Below, piece by piece: positions 1-7,285 of a stretch of DNA of 37,668 nucleotides. The notes under the pieces are model-generated. The model did not search any database, was not told the origin of the DNA, and saw only the letters and a program-made list of their open reading frames with translations. The stretch is taken from the NCBI GenBank assembly GCA_021786915.1, contig JAJYMP010000081.1:1-37668 (forward strand). Reading direction: 5' to 3'. This stretch comes from Chloroflexota bacterium (GTDB lineage: Bacteria > Chloroflexota > Limnocylindria > Limnocylindrales > CSP1-4). The position numbers and the translations under genes were made by a program. Within the stretch, counting starts at the first letter, position 1. Each line of letters begins with the position of its first letter.

Positions 1-2
1 GG

Positions 3-131
3 GTGGCTTCGATGGCCGGGGCGGCGCGGCGCCTCGAGCCCGACCCAGCCGTCCGTGAGGTGTACTCGGCCGCCTTCGCCCAATACCGGGCGCTCCACCC
101 CGCGCTTCGAGGGGCAGGCATCGGCAGGTAG
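3..131 (+). CDS. C-terminal fragment of FGGY-family sugar kinase (xylulokinase-like), cut by window edge
   Basis: Only the last 42 codons are in the window, open from base 3 to a TAG at 129-131, so no start codon is visible. The peptide contains LEPDPAVREVYSAAF followed by AQYRALHPALRG. This matches the usual end of xylulokinase-type FGGY kinases, where a DP..V...Y...Y..Y..L.PAL helix closes the protein. These enzymes phosphorylate a sugar with ATP in the cytoplasm. The call rests on this short tail alone. Which sugar is used cannot be told, and another FGGY kinase (glycerol, ribulose, gluconate) is possible. Confidence 0.5.
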   Translation: MASMAGAARRLEPDPAVREVYSAAFAQYRALHPALRGAGIGR

Positions 132-195
132 GCGGCGGCCCCAGGGCCGGCACGGCCCGCTTGCGGCCGACTCCAGACTGGCGGGCGGGCGCTCG

Positions 196-530
196 TCACC
201 GTCGGCTCGCCATCCTCGGGCAGCCGCGCTGCGCGGGCTTCCGGGCGACGATCGCCGGCGCGTCCCAGGCCCAGTCCAAGAAGCGCCCGGTCGTGGTCCG
301 CGATTCGAGCAGCCGGCGCAGCTCGGCGACGAAGGCATCGAAGCGATCCCGAACAGGTGCGCTGCCGCGCACGACACCGACAGGTAGCCGGAGATGACCC
401 CGTCGCGGTCGCGGGTGATGTCGCGCCGACCGGGTGCGGCGGTGATCTTCGCCGGGCCGAAGGGGGTGCGCGCCAGCGTCGCCTCGAAGCGCTCCGACCC
501 GTGGCGGCTCGCCGGGCCCTGCCCGGATCT
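196..530 (-). pseudogene. Decayed C-terminal remnant of a class I SAM-dependent methyltransferase
   Basis: Two minus-strand reading frames together give a recognisable methyltransferase tail. The upstream frame reads SERFEATLARTPFGPA, then DRDGVISGYLSVSCAAAHLFG. The downstream frame continues with DRFDAFVAELRRLLE, then TGRFLDWAWDAPAIVARKP to a stop at 196-198. In intact relatives HLFG runs directly into D/ERLDAF, so one base appears lost in the GGG run near 348-350. No SAM-binding N-terminal domain exists upstream: similarity fades near 530, next to a repeat arm at 537-551, and the divergent FMN riboswitch starts at 618. The gene is therefore truncated and frameshifted. The frameshift alone could be a sequencing error, but the missing N-terminus could not. 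Confidence 0.55.
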
Positions 531-536
531 CCGCCG

Positions 537-551
537 GGCGGCGGTAGGAGC
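537..551 (+). repeat. Single arm of the GGTAGGAGC palindromic repeat
   Basis: GGCGGCGGTAGGAGC here is identical over 15 bases to the right arm of the perfect palindrome at 12078-12110. Shorter versions, GGTAGGAGCG and GGTAGGAG, occur at 35856 and 36629. This copy sits where similarity of the methyltransferase remnant fades. Confidence 0.45.
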
Positions 552-617
552 AGCTGGCCATGAGCGAGGAGCGGCCGAAACCGCATCCCCGTGCGCCGGT
601 GGTACGATCGCAGCACG

Positions 618-780
618 AGCCTTCGGGGCAGGGTGTGAATCCCGACCGGTGGTAGGGCCCGCGGTGAGCGGGCGAGCCCACGAGCCAAACCTGGACGCGC
701 AGTCCGGGCGCGGCAGATCCGAGGCGGGGCACTGCCCTCGCCGGCCGGAGCCGACGGTACAGTCCGGATGAGAGAAGGCT
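618..780 (+). promoter_or_regulatory. FMN riboswitch (RFN element)
   Basis: The sequence carries the conserved RFN blocks in order: CTTCGGGGCAGGGTG, then ATCCCGACCGGTGGT, then GCCCGCGGTGAGCGGGC, and finally GCCGACGGTACAGTCCGGAT followed by GAGAGAAGGCT. The outer P1 stem pairs AGCCTTC (618-624) with GAAGGCT (774-780). A -10-like TACGAT lies at 603-608. Downstream are a GCGGTCGACCGC palindrome and a GC-rich hairpin around 805-825, but no T-run. The ribosome binding site GGAGG of the first gene is at 841-845. FMN riboswitches shut genes off when FMN is plentiful. Whether this one acts on transcription or translation cannot be settled from sequence; the missing T-run leans towards translation. 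Confidence 0.95.
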
Positions 781-853
781 GCGGTCGACCGCGTCTAGGC
801 GCGGGGCGGCCGCCCTGCCCCGTCGCGCCCGAGCAACGACGGAGGCACAGCGA

Positions 854-1810
854 ATGGACCCGGCACGGGAGCCCGCGACGACGGTGATGCCGTCCGCGCA
901 CGCCCCGGGCGCGGGTGCCGGGATCAGCCTCAACGGCATCTCGCTCACCTTCCGCGGCGCGCGAACCACCCGTGTCCTCGACACCATCGACCTCGAGGTC
1001 CGCCCCCGCGAGGTCGTGGCGCTCATCGGACCCAACGGCTGCGGCAAGTCGACGCTGCTGCGCGTGCTCGCCGGGCTGATCAAGGCGGACGGCGGGACGC
1101 TCGCGATCGACGGCCAGCCCGTCACCGGACCGGACCCCCGCGTGGGGCTCGTGTTCCAGGAGCCGCGGCTGCTGGGCTGGCGGTCGGCGGAGTCGAACGT
1201 CCGCTTCCCGATGGAGCTCGCGGGCTGGTCCAGGGAGCGCCAGGAGGCGCGCGCCTCCGACCTGCTGGGCCTCGTGGGCCTGCGCGAGTACGCCCGCGCC
1301 CGGCCGGGGACGCTGTCGGGCGGGACGCGCCAGCGCGTGTCGATCGCCCGGGCCCTCGCGCTCGAGCCCAGCCTGCTGCTCCTCGACGAGCCATTCAGCG
1401 CCCTCGACGCCCTCACCCGCGAGCGGTTCAACATGGAGCTGCTGCGGCTCTGGGAGCGCACCGGCACGACGATCGTCCTCGTCACCCACAGCATCCCCGA
1501 GGCTGTGTTCATCGCCGATCGCGTGGTCGTCCTCTCGCCGAGGCCCGCGCGCGTCGTCGCCGACATCGAGGTGGGGATGCCGCGGCCGCGCCGTCTGGTC
1601 GACCTCGACTCCGCGCTGGTCTCCTCGCTCGCCGCCGATGTGCGCTCCCATCTCGCCGACACCACCGACGACGCGATCGCGATGGAGGAGGCCCGGCGCG
1701 CCATCCCGGCCGGCCTGACGCCCAAAGACCGTCCGGCCCGCAAGCACGCCGAGACCGACCCCGGCACGCCTGCCTGGTTCGACCCCTTCCGACCGGAGGA
1801 CGAGTCGTGA
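854..1810 (+). CDS. ABC transporter ATPase of the riboflavin uptake system
   Basis: This 318-residue protein is a nitrate/sulfonate/taurine-type ABC ATPase that powers import through the permease encoded next. It shows Walker A GPNGCGKST (59-67), Q-loop Gln102, signature LSGGTRQ (154-160) and Walker B LLLLDEP (174-180), then a switch His in LVTHS. The ATG at 854 follows GGAGG at 841-845 with good spacing. The gene is first in the operon and lies directly under the FMN riboswitch. Its stop overlaps the permease GTG by 4 nt. The substrate is inferred from the riboswitch and the binding protein, because the ATPase itself resembles SsuB/TauB/ThiZ. Residues after about 270 are a polar tail not needed for the core fold. 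Confidence 0.9.
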   Translation: MDPAREPATTVMPSAHAPGAGAGISLNGISLTFRGARTTRVLDTIDLEVRPREVVALIGPNGCGKSTLLRVLAGLIKADGGTLAIDGQPVTGPDPRVGLVFQEPRLLGWRSAESNVRFPMELAGWSRERQEARASDLLGLVGLREYARARPGTLSGGTRQRVSIARALALEPSLLLLDEPFSALDALTRERFNMELLRLWERTGTTIVLVTHSIPEAVFIADRVVVLSPRPARVVADIEVGMPRPRRLVDLDSALVSSLAADVRSHLADTTDDAIAMEEARRAIPAGLTPKDRPARKHAETDPGTPAWFDPFRPEDES

Positions 1811-2610
1811 CCGCCGCGGTGTCGGGCGGTACCACCGCCCGCCGACGGGCCCAGCGCAACAGTGTCCTCGCCGTGCTCTGGCCCATCGTCGCGAGCCTCG
1901 TCGTGTTCGTCGTCGTCTGGCAGCTCGTCGTGTTCGTCAGCGGCTTCCCGCCGTACATCCTGCCGGGACCGCTCTCGGTGGGCCAGCGCTTCGTCCGCGC
2001 CTGGCTCGACGGGACGATGTGGCCGAACGTCTCGGCGACGCTGGTCGAGGTGCTGCTGGGCTTCGCGCTGGGCGCCTCGGTCGCGCTGGTGGCCGGGATC
2101 GCCCTCGCCCGGTCCCGGCTCGCGGAGCGGCTGCTCAGCCCCTACCTGGTGGCCGCGCAGGCGACGCCCGTGCTCGCGCTGGCGCCCCTGATCGCGCTGT
2201 GGTTCGGCACGGACCTGCCGTCGAAGCTCGTGATCTGCACCCTGATCGTGTTCTTCCCGGTCGCGGTGGCGACGATGGTGGGCATCCGGTCCGTGGACCC
2301 GCGGCTGCTCGAGATGGCCCGCTCGTTCCGCGCCAGCAACTGGCAGACGATCGCGCGCGTGGAGGTTCCCGCCGCGCTGCCGGCGATCCTGGGCGGGATG
2401 CGCGTCGGCGTCACCCTGTCGGTCATCGGCGCCATCGTGGGCGAGTGGGCCGGCGCCGACCGAGGCCTCGGCGTGCTGATCAACATCGCCCGCGGCTCCC
2501 TGTTCGACATCCCGCTGATGTTCGCGGCGCTGCTCCAGCTCGCGATCATCGGCGTCGTCCTGTACCTCGTGATGCTGCTCATCGAGCGCCGACTCGTCGG
2601 CGAGCGGTGA
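1807..2610 (+). CDS. ribX: Riboflavin ABC transporter permease (RibX-like)
   Basis: This 267-residue membrane protein belongs to the BPD_transp_1 family (SsuC/ThiX type), with about six hydrophobic segments. The coupling EAA loop is recognisable as EMARSFRASNWQTIARVEVP near residues 168-187. It starts at a GTG overlapping the ATPase stop (GTGA), which indicates translational coupling. Together with the ATPase and the lipoprotein it should import riboflavin or a close flavin precursor. The RibXY assignment follows the published link between NMT1/THI5-like transporters and FMN riboswitches in Chloroflexi. Without the riboswitch, a thiamine-pyrimidine or sulfonate transporter would be the alternative. 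Confidence 0.85.
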   Translation: MTAAVSGGTTARRRAQRNSVLAVLWPIVASLVVFVVVWQLVVFVSGFPPYILPGPLSVGQRFVRAWLDGTMWPNVSATLVEVLLGFALGASVALVAGIALARSRLAERLLSPYLVAAQATPVLALAPLIALWFGTDLPSKLVICTLIVFFPVAVATMVGIRSVDPRLLEMARSFRASNWQTIARVEVPAALPAILGGMRVGVTLSVIGAIVGEWAGADRGLGVLINIARGSLFDIPLMFAALLQLAIIGVVLYLVMLLIERRLVGER

Positions 2611-2645
2611 CATCCCCGTCCACCACCCAGGAGGTTCGAAGCCCC

Positions 2646-3758
2646 GTGCACACCCGCTCCCGCCATCTCACCGCCTCGCTGGCGGCCATCGCCATCGTCG
2701 TCGCCGCATGCGGCTCAAGCTCGCCCTCCGCCTCCCCGTCGGCGTCGGCCGCCGCCTCGGCCCCGGCGTCATCGGCTCCGTCGGCCGCCACGTCGTCGGC
2801 TTCGGCCCCGGCTTCGGTTTCGGCCGCGCCCGGTGCATCCGGCGCTTCGGGCGCCACGACCGCGCTCACCGTCGGCCTCGGCTACATCCCGAGCGTCCAG
2901 TTCGCGCAGTTCTACCTCGCCCAGCAGGCGGGCTACTACGCGGCCGCCGGCCTGACGGTCAAGCTGGGCAATGACATCGACCCCAACCTGGTCACGAAGA
3001 TCGGCCAGGGCGCGATCGACATCGGCGAGGCCGACGGCACCTCGGTCATCCCCGCCGTGAGCCAGGGCATCCCGATCGTGTACACCGCGACCATGTCCGG
3101 CACCTTCCCGGACGTCGTGATCGCCAAGGCGTCGTCCGGGATCACGAAGCCGGCCGACCTGAAGGGCAAGCGGATCGGCATCCCGGGCCGGTACGGCAGC
3201 TCGTGGATCATGCTGCAGGCGCTGCTCAAGTCGGCCGGGCTCACCACATCCGACGTCAAGATCGTCGAGTACCCCGACTTCGGCCAGGCGGCGGCGCTCC
3301 AGCAGGGCGCGGTCGACGCCGCCACGGGCTTCCTCAACAACGAGCCGATTGTGCTCAAGAACGCGGGGATCGACACCGTGGTCCTGGCGGTCGACGCGGT
3401 CACGCCGCTGCAGGGCCCGGGTCTCGTCACCTCCACGGCCACGCTCAAGGCGAAGCACGGCGCGTTGGCAGCCTTCACCAAGGCGACCCTGCAGGCGATG
3501 GACGACATCACGGCGGACCCGCAGAAGGGCCTCGACGCGACGTTCGCCGAGGTGCCCACGCTCGCCCAGGACAAGCCGCTCCAGGCGCAGATCCTGGCGG
3601 CTACGATCGCGACCTGGAAGAACACGCGGACCAACGCGCCGTACGGGGCGATCGACCTGGCGGGCTGGCAGAAGTCGCTCGACTTCATGACGAGCCTCGG
3701 GCTGGTGCCGAACCCCGTGACCGTCGCGCAGCTGACGGATCCCTCGCTGCTGCCGTAG
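2646..3758 (+). CDS. ribY: Riboflavin-binding lipoprotein (RibY-like, NMT1/THI5 fold)
   Basis: This 370-residue substrate-binding protein starts at GTG 2646, 11 nt after AGGAGG (2629-2634). The signal peptide ends in lipobox VVAAC, giving lipidated Cys22. A Ser/Ala-rich tether runs to about residue 70. The NMT1-like domain follows, with TVGLGYIPSVQFAQFYLAQQ (aligned ligand-pocket region), AIDIGEADGTSVIPA and FLNNEPIVLKNAG. It would capture riboflavin outside the membrane and pass it to the permease. Related proteins bind thiamine pyrimidine precursors (ThiY); the FMN riboswitch at 618-780 is what favours a flavin. An in-frame reading extends further upstream but overlaps the permease and lacks any coding character. 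Confidence 0.87.
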   Translation: MHTRSRHLTASLAAIAIVVAACGSSSPSASPSASAAASAPASSAPSAATSSASAPASVSAAPGASGASGATTALTVGLGYIPSVQFAQFYLAQQAGYYAAAGLTVKLGNDIDPNLVTKIGQGAIDIGEADGTSVIPAVSQGIPIVYTATMSGTFPDVVIAKASSGITKPADLKGKRIGIPGRYGSSWIMLQALLKSAGLTTSDVKIVEYPDFGQAAALQQGAVDAATGFLNNEPIVLKNAGIDTVVLAVDAVTPLQGPGLVTSTATLKAKHGALAAFTKATLQAMDDITADPQKGLDATFAEVPTLAQDKPLQAQILAATIATWKNTRTNAPYGAIDLAGWQKSLDFMTSLGLVPNPVTVAQLTDPSLLP

Positions 3759-3945
3759 GTCGCCGCCTCGTCGGAGCCTCCGAGGGCCTCCTCCTGCGGC
3801 GCCTCGGCGGGCCCCAATTCGTGTCGGGGTCGAATCGCGGGTGGTTGAGCGTGGCTGGAGCCCGAACCTCCGGGTTCGGTGCCTCGGCCGCGCTCGCCAG
3901 GGCCCGTCCCGACTCCCGGCGGGGTCGCGCGCGGCACCGCGCGGG

Positions 3946-4359
3946 ATGGCGTCCGACACCATATCGTCCGGCCAGTCGATCCTCGTGCGCGAGCACCAGT
4001 TCCTGGCCGCGACGGGCAACGTCGACTACTCGTTCACCCGCGTGAAGGGCGTGTCGAACATGCTCCTCGGCGGCACGGGCTTCTTCATCGACCGCTTCCA
4101 GGCGACGCAGTACGAGGGCGTCGTCTGCCTGCACGGCTACGGCAACGTGTTCGAGAAGACGCTGCAGCCCAACGAGCAGATCGACGTGGAGTCCGGCGGC
4201 TGGGTGTACCGCGACGAGTCGGTCGCGATGCAGCAGCAGGTGTGCGGGCTGCGGACCGGGATCCTCGGCGGGTCCGGCAACCTCGTGTTCAACCGATTCA
4301 CGGGGCCGGGGCGGGTGGCCATCCAGTCCGCGTATGTGCACCTGCCCACGGAGAACTGA
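3946..4359 (+). CDS. Short AIM24-family protein, possibly N-terminally truncated
   Basis: The 137-residue product resembles the C-terminal two thirds of AIM24/TIGR00266 proteins, which have repeated jelly-roll sheets and usually about 220-250 residues. Diagnostic pieces are ILVREHQFLAATGNVDYSF, LLGGTGFFIDRF, GYGNVFEKTLQPNEQIDVE and a closing FTGPGRVAIQS. The ATG at 3946 is the first start directly before recognisable similarity, but it has no convincing ribosome binding site. The reading frame continues upstream to 3841 without AIM24-like sequence. It may be a naturally short form or a gene that lost its first domain. The cellular role of bacterial AIM24 proteins is not established. Confidence 0.6.
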   Translation: MASDTISSGQSILVREHQFLAATGNVDYSFTRVKGVSNMLLGGTGFFIDRFQATQYEGVVCLHGYGNVFEKTLQPNEQIDVESGGWVYRDESVAMQQQVCGLRTGILGGSGNLVFNRFTGPGRVAIQSAYVHLPTEN

Positions 4360-4408
4360 CGCGACCGCCCTTGCCGAGGTCCTCGCTGGACGTGGTACGT
4401 TCCCGGCG

Positions 4409-4483
4409 GGGCCCGTAGCTCAGCGGTAGAGCAGGGGACTTTTAATCCCTTGGTCCTGGGTTCGAATCCCAGCGGGCTCACCA
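4409..4483 (+). tRNA. tRNA-Lys (anticodon TTT), CCA encoded
   Basis: Cloverleaf: acceptor GGGCCCG pairs with CGGGCTC (one G-U). The D arm is GCTCAGCGGTAGAGC. The anticodon stem GGGGA/TCCCT encloses loop CTTTTAA with anticodon TTT at 4441-4443. The T arm is CCTGGGTTCGAATCCCAGC. Discriminator A is at 4480 and CCA at 4481-4483. A -10-like GGTACGTT ends 7 nt before base 1, so transcription probably begins at or near the mature 5' end. Confidence 0.97.
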
Positions 4484-4533
4484 GGCTTCCGGCAGCCGGA
4501 GCCGGGCCGACGGTGTCGTCGCTGGGCGCCCGG

Positions 4534-4845
4534 CTACACGCCTCCGCGCGCCACCAGGATCGCGGCCAGGTTGAACCCCGCCCCGATCGACCCGCTCACC
4601 ACGGCTGCCGCCATCGCCAGCCGCGCGATCCGCATCCTCCCCATGCGCTGTGAGCGCCACGCGGCCAGCACAGCAGCGCCCACCTTGGCGAGGATGACCA
4701 GCTGGATCCCGCCGGTGGCCATCAGCGCGAGGACCAACGGGTTCTGCTCGGCCAGCCCTGCCGGGTGGGCCAGCAGGTAGAAGACGGCCAGGGACGCGGC
4801 GTCGAGTCCCTGGGCCAGAACTAGCAGTCCGGGTTTCATGTGCAC
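4534..4845 (-). CDS. Small membrane protein, DUF5658-like
   Basis: The 103-residue product has three hydrophobic segments, roughly residues 6-27, 37-63 and 75-98. The pattern LDAASLAVFYLLAHPAGLAE followed by QNPLV is like DUF5658 proteins, where an Asp in the first helix and an E/Q-NP motif are conserved. Function is unknown. Two in-frame ATGs are available at 4845 and 4839; AAGG at 4848-4851 sits before both and does not decide between them. The gene is convergent with tRNA-Lys and follows the dioxygenase on the same strand with a 108-nt gap. Confidence 0.6.
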   Translation of the reverse strand: MHMKPGLLVLAQGLDAASLAVFYLLAHPAGLAEQNPLVLALMATGGIQLVILAKVGAAVLAAWRSQRMGRMRIARLAMAAAVVSGSIGAGFNLAAILVARGGV

Positions 4846-4953
4846 AGCCTTGTTCCTGGTGCATACCGCCGACGCAACAGCCCAGTCAGCGGAGGCGTCG
4901 AATCGCCTCGCAGTCCGCGTCGGCCCATCGGCGGACTGAAGTTGCCCGCCGCC

Positions 4954-5784
4954 CTACTGCGCCTCGATCGAGCGTTTCGAGAGGCCGACAAAGAAGCCCT
5001 CGATGGCGGTCCGGGGCGCGTCGTCCGGCTTCACGGCCGCGCCGAGGGTGACGAACAGCGGCGCGAAGTGCTCGACGGTGGGGTGTGCCCACGGCATGCC
5101 AGGTGCCTTCTCGCGGAAGGCGAACAGGGCGTCGAGGTCTCCGCGCGCCAGTGCCTCCGCGGCCCACTGGTCGAAGTCGCGCGACCATTGCGGTGCGCCT
5201 GGCTTGCCCGCGAAGTACTCGCCGATGAACGGCAGGCCGTGGGTCATGAACCCCGACCCGACGATGAGCACGCCCTCGTCGCGCAGCGGCGCCAGGCGCC
5301 TGCCGATCCCGAACAGGTGCTCGGGGTCCAGATCGGGCAGCGACAGCTGGAGGGTCGGGACGTCGGCGTTGGGGTACATCGCCATGAGCGGCACCCACGC
5401 TCCGTGGTCGAGGCCACGGCCGGGGCGGTCGAGGACGGGCTCGTTCGAGGGCATCAGGGCCTTGACCGACGCGGCCAGCTCGGGCGCGCCAGGGGCGGGG
5501 TACTCGAGCTCGTAGTAGCGCTGCGGGAAACCGTAGAAGTCGTAGACCAGCGGCACGCTGCGCGTCGCGCTGATCGCCATGGGCGCGGTCTGCCAGTGGG
5601 CGCTGATCATGAGGATGGCCTTGGGGCGCGGCAGGCGGCCCGCCCAGGCGGCGAGCTCGCCCATCCACAGCTCGTCGTCGAGCAGCGGTGGTGCGCCGTG
5701 TCCCAGGTACAGCGCGGGAAGGAGGTCCGGCGCGGCGGCGCCAGGAGTCGGGGAGGATCGGGGGTCGGGGTCGGGGTGGGTCAC
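4954..5784 (-). CDS. LigB/DODA-type extradiol ring-opening dioxygenase
   Basis: This 276-residue protein belongs to the class III extradiol dioxygenase family that includes E. coli YgiD (4,5-DOPA dioxygenase) and plant DODA. These are metal-dependent cytoplasmic enzymes that open catechol-type rings. Conserved metal and active-site residues are visible: LYLGHGAPP (His29), SAHWQTAP (His63), LDHGAWVPL (His127), FMTHGLPF (His182) and AHPTVEHFAPL (His234 and His239). Length is typical once the Pro-rich first 20 residues are set aside. No catabolic genes surround it, so the substrate is unknown. Family knowledge supports catechol cleavage; any specific pathway would be a guess. Confidence 0.85.
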   Translation of the reverse strand: MTHPDPDPRSSPTPGAAAPDLLPALYLGHGAPPLLDDELWMGELAAWAGRLPRPKAILMISAHWQTAPMAISATRSVPLVYDFYGFPQRYYELEYPAPGAPELAASVKALMPSNEPVLDRPGRGLDHGAWVPLMAMYPNADVPTLQLSLPDLDPEHLFGIGRRLAPLRDEGVLIVGSGFMTHGLPFIGEYFAGKPGAPQWSRDFDQWAAEALARGDLDALFAFREKAPGMPWAHPTVEHFAPLFVTLGAAVKPDDAPRTAIEGFFVGLSKRSIEAQ

Positions 5785-5874
5785 GGGAAAGGTCTCGAGG
5801 GGCGTGGACGGTGGCGGAACGGTAGACGAGAATGCCGGGGCGGCAGGATTGGCGGCAGGGGGCTGCGGTGGGCG

Positions 5875-5928
5875 TCAGGCGATGGCTGCGGCCGGCGGCG
5901 CCACGAGCATGAATACCGCGATCTTCAT
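5875..5928 (-). CDS. 17-residue hydrophobic micro-peptide
   Basis: The reading frame MKIAVFMLVAPPAAAIA starts at ATG 5928 and ends at TGA 5875-5877. A strong ribosome binding site AAGGAAGG (complement of 5937-5944) lies 8 nt upstream. The peptide is one charged residue followed by a short hydrophobic stretch. It lies in the gap upstream of the dioxygenase and just outside the left inverted repeat of the IS element at 5951, so the insertion may have separated it from its promoter. No homologue is recognised. The well-placed binding site is the main reason to list it. Confidence 0.35.
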   Translation of the reverse strand: MKIAVFMLVAPPAAAIA

Positions 5929-6041
5929 GGGGACGACCTTCCTTGATGCCATGAAGGAGCGGGCCTCCGCTCCGATGCTTATGGCGCGATCCTGAGGAGG
6001 ATCTGCCAGACGCAAGCGATCAATGAGAGGAGGCCCAGGCA

Positions 6042-7130
6042 ATGGTGTACATCGGCGTGGACCTGCACCGCAAGGTCAGCCACGTGGTCGCCCTCGACGA
6101 GGCCGGCACGACGATCCTGTCCCGACGGTTCGACCACAGCCGGGACGCGTTCCGGCGGGTGTTCGGGGAGCTCGAGCCCGAGCCGATCAGCGTCGCCTTC
6201 GAGGCGACGTACGGCTGGGGCTGGTTCGCCGACCTGCTCGCCGACGCGGGCATCGAGGCCCACATGGCCCATCCGCTCGTGACCAAGGCGATCGGTGCCG
6301 GTCGGGTCAAGAACGACGCGATCGACGCCGCGACCCTCGCCCACCTCCTGCGCACGAACCTGCTGCCCGAGGCGTGGATCGCGCCACCCGAGGTCCGCGA
6401 GCTCCGCCGGCTGGTCCGGATGCGGGCATCCCTCGTCCGGATCCGCTCGCGGCTCAAGTGCCAGGTCCACGCGATCTGCGCGGACGCGGGGATCCCGGTG
6501 CCAGCATCCGATCTGTTCGGGCGCACGGGCCGAGCAACGCTCGAGACCCTGACCCTGCCGCCGATCACCGCAGGCCGGCTCGCCGCCCACCTGCGGCTCG
6601 TCGACGACCTCGGCCGGGAGATCATCGCGGCCGACCGGGAGATCGTGGCTGCGCTCAAGGGGGACGACCGGGTCCGCCGGCTGCTGCCGATCCCGGGGAT
6701 CGGGATCCTCAACGCGGCCACGATCGTCGCCGAGATCGGCGACGTGACCCGCTTCCCGTCGGCCGACCGCCTCGCGTCGTGGGCCGGGCTGACGCCGACC
6801 GAGCGATCGTCGGCGGACCACGTCCGGCGCGGCCACATCAGCAAGCAGGGCAGCCGCTGGCTGCGCTGGACGATGGTGGAGGCCGCCGCCAGGATCGGGA
6901 CCTCCCGGGCGGCCAAGCTCCACCGCTTCGCCGACCCCATCGCCGATCGCCGGGGAACCAAGATCGCGCGGGTCGCGCTCGCCCGCCGGATCCTCACCCT
7001 CGCCTTCTATGCCCTCCGCGACGAGCGGGGCTGCCGGGACTACCCGGCGCTCCCGCGCCCGTCGCGCCGGCCGGTCACGGCGCGCTCGCGAAGTGTCATG
7101 GCCTCACCCGACGGCCGCTCCCTTGATTGA
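6042..7130 (+). CDS. IS110-family transposase (DEDD/serine recombinase)
   Basis: The 362-residue protein is full length for the family. The N-terminal RuvC-like DEDD domain shows Asp7 in YIGVDLHRK, Glu54 in VAFEATYG, and Asp92 and Asp95 in KNDAIDAATLA. A coiled helical region spans about 115-205. The C-terminal Transposase_20 domain has RRLLPIPGIGILNAATI and the catalytic serine region HISKQGSRWLRW (Ser271). A good ribosome binding site AGGAGG (6028-6033) precedes the ATG by 8 nt. IS110 recombinases use an element-encoded bridge RNA to pair donor and target DNA. No frameshift or stop is seen, so the enzyme looks intact. Confidence 0.93.
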   Translation: MVYIGVDLHRKVSHVVALDEAGTTILSRRFDHSRDAFRRVFGELEPEPISVAFEATYGWGWFADLLADAGIEAHMAHPLVTKAIGAGRVKNDAIDAATLAHLLRTNLLPEAWIAPPEVRELRRLVRMRASLVRIRSRLKCQVHAICADAGIPVPASDLFGRTGRATLETLTLPPITAGRLAAHLRLVDDLGREIIAADREIVAALKGDDRVRRLLPIPGIGILNAATIVAEIGDVTRFPSADRLASWAGLTPTERSSADHVRRGHISKQGSRWLRWTMVEAAARIGTSRAAKLHRFADPIADRRGTKIARVALARRILTLAFYALRDERGCRDYPALPRPSRRPVTARSRSVMASPDGRSLD

Positions 7131-7285
7131 GCCGCCTCCCGGCCGCATGCCCACCATGAGGACCACCCTCGAATAGATGACTGACCGGACGAGCCCGCTC
7201 ATCACCTGGTGTCCGCGGCCGACCCTCGTGACCGAACCCGGAAAGGACGACGACCCGATGTTCCCCAGATCACCGCCTTGACAAC
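7131..7285 (+). ncRNA. Candidate bridge (guide) RNA region of the IS1111-like element
   Basis: The stretch between the transposase stop and the right inverted repeat is non-coding and fits where IS1111-group elements encode their bridge RNA. Local pairings can be drawn, for example CGGAC near 7187 with GTCCG near 7211. The placement rests on knowledge of the family; I cannot fold the RNA or identify its target- and donor-binding loops by eye. The true RNA could reach into the transposase gene or past the repeat. Confidence 0.35.

Noticed and set aside
196..2613. An 805-codon minus-strand frame across the riboflavin operon
   Set aside because: Only its last 50 codons resemble a protein (the methyltransferase tail). 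The rest is the antisense of the ABC ATPase and permease and of the riboswitch.
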